Assembly: GCF_007176755.1 (NCBI RefSeq)
Contig: NZ_BJTV01000003.1
Span: 496,001-560,000, forward strand
Direction: 5' to 3'
DNA length: 64,000 nt
Source of the DNA: Streptomyces sp. 1-11
GTDB lineage: Bacteria > Actinomycetota > Actinomycetes > Streptomycetales > Streptomycetaceae
The position numbers were made by a program, and so were the translations under genes. The notes beneath the pieces were generated by a model. It made no database searches. It saw only the letters and a program-made list of their open reading frames with translations, and was not told the origin of the DNA. Shown here in pieces: positions 63,957-64,000 of this stretch (its first letter is position 1; each line of letters starts with the position of its first letter).

Positions 63957-64000
63957 CCTGTTCGAACGGCACATCGACGGCTACGGCACCGTCCGCGTCC
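63949..64000 (+). CDS. Start of a GNAT-type acyltransferase gene (partial)
   Basis: ATG 63949, behind AGGAGAACG, overlaps the acylase stop (ATGTCTGA) and reads MSDLFERHIDGYGTVRV before the window ends. The start resembles siderophore-type IucB/DesC-like acetyltransferases, but 17 residues are too few to be sure. Coupling to the acylase indicates co-regulation by the iron box. Confidence 0.5.
   Translation, partial: MSDLFERHIDGYGTVRV

Overview
The window is high-GC actinobacterial DNA that reads as a Streptomyces chromosome. GTG starts are common, there are Tat and Sec secreted proteins, a subtilisin-inhibitor (SSI) family protein, two adjacent SigB/F-type sigma factors, several partner-switching kinase and phosphatase proteins, an ANTAR protein and serine/arginine tRNAs set among housekeeping genes. 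The gene order (pheA, copper genes, Xaa-Pro aminopeptidase, HtrA, tRNA-Ser, sigma pair, tadA, upp) looks like conserved Streptomyces core. Species cannot be assigned from the window alone.

Layout. 1-345 is a non-coding stretch with three exact copies of an 11-bp DnaA-box sequence. 346-8348 holds pheA and a minus-strand copper/haem module: YcnI (DUF1775), SCO1, PCuAC, a CopC-CopD fusion and a Tat-exported DyP peroxidase, with a Met/His-rich membrane protein upstream. 8439-18453 carries an Xaa-Pro aminopeptidase, a GAF-PP2C phosphatase, a prim-pol-like protein that appears to lack its active site, a SEC-C protein, an anti-sigma-like ATPase, a GDPD phosphodiesterase and an HtrA protease. tRNA-Ser(UGA) follows.

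18700-23550 is accessory and looks like the scar of an integrated element: a tRNA 3'-end fragment, a 13-bp tandem repeat, an approximately 66-nt-arm inverted repeat, a decapitated and frameshifted GntR/UTRA regulator, a tyrosine integrase whose nucleophile codon appears to have become an amber stop, a YdcF protein and a coupled pair of small membrane proteins. 23558-34914 returns to chromosomal genes: a VOC protein, MFS exporter, prim-pol protein, SigE-type ECF sigma factor preceded by a small ORF and strong hairpins, acyl-CoA synthetase, a 1,495-residue PAS/degenerate-kinase/receiver protein and an SSI inhibitor.

35085-47046 has tRNA-Ser(GCU), tRNA-Arg(ACG), a MarR gene with direct repeats in its divergent promoter, a DUF2797 protein, and a tight operon of response regulator, histidine kinase, GT2-GtrA and GT39 glycosyltransferases, then TetR, PPOX and GAF-ANTAR genes. 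47150-51208 is a MarR-DHA2 exporter-YceI unit in which both the exporter and the YceI protein carry carboxypeptidase-regulatory-like domains; three MarR-like operator repeats lie upstream. 51314-61677 includes the SigF/SigN-type pair, tRNA-Ser(CGA), TadA with its associated protein, upp, a LytR_C protein, a VapB-like protein, a HerA-like ATPase with a one-base frameshift near its 3' end, an HdeD protein and a HhH-GPD glycosylase. The window closes with a penicillin-acylase-family Ntn hydrolase directly behind a near-perfect iron box and overlapping a GNAT-like gene that runs off the edge; this pair is probably iron-repressed and may belong to siderophore chemistry.
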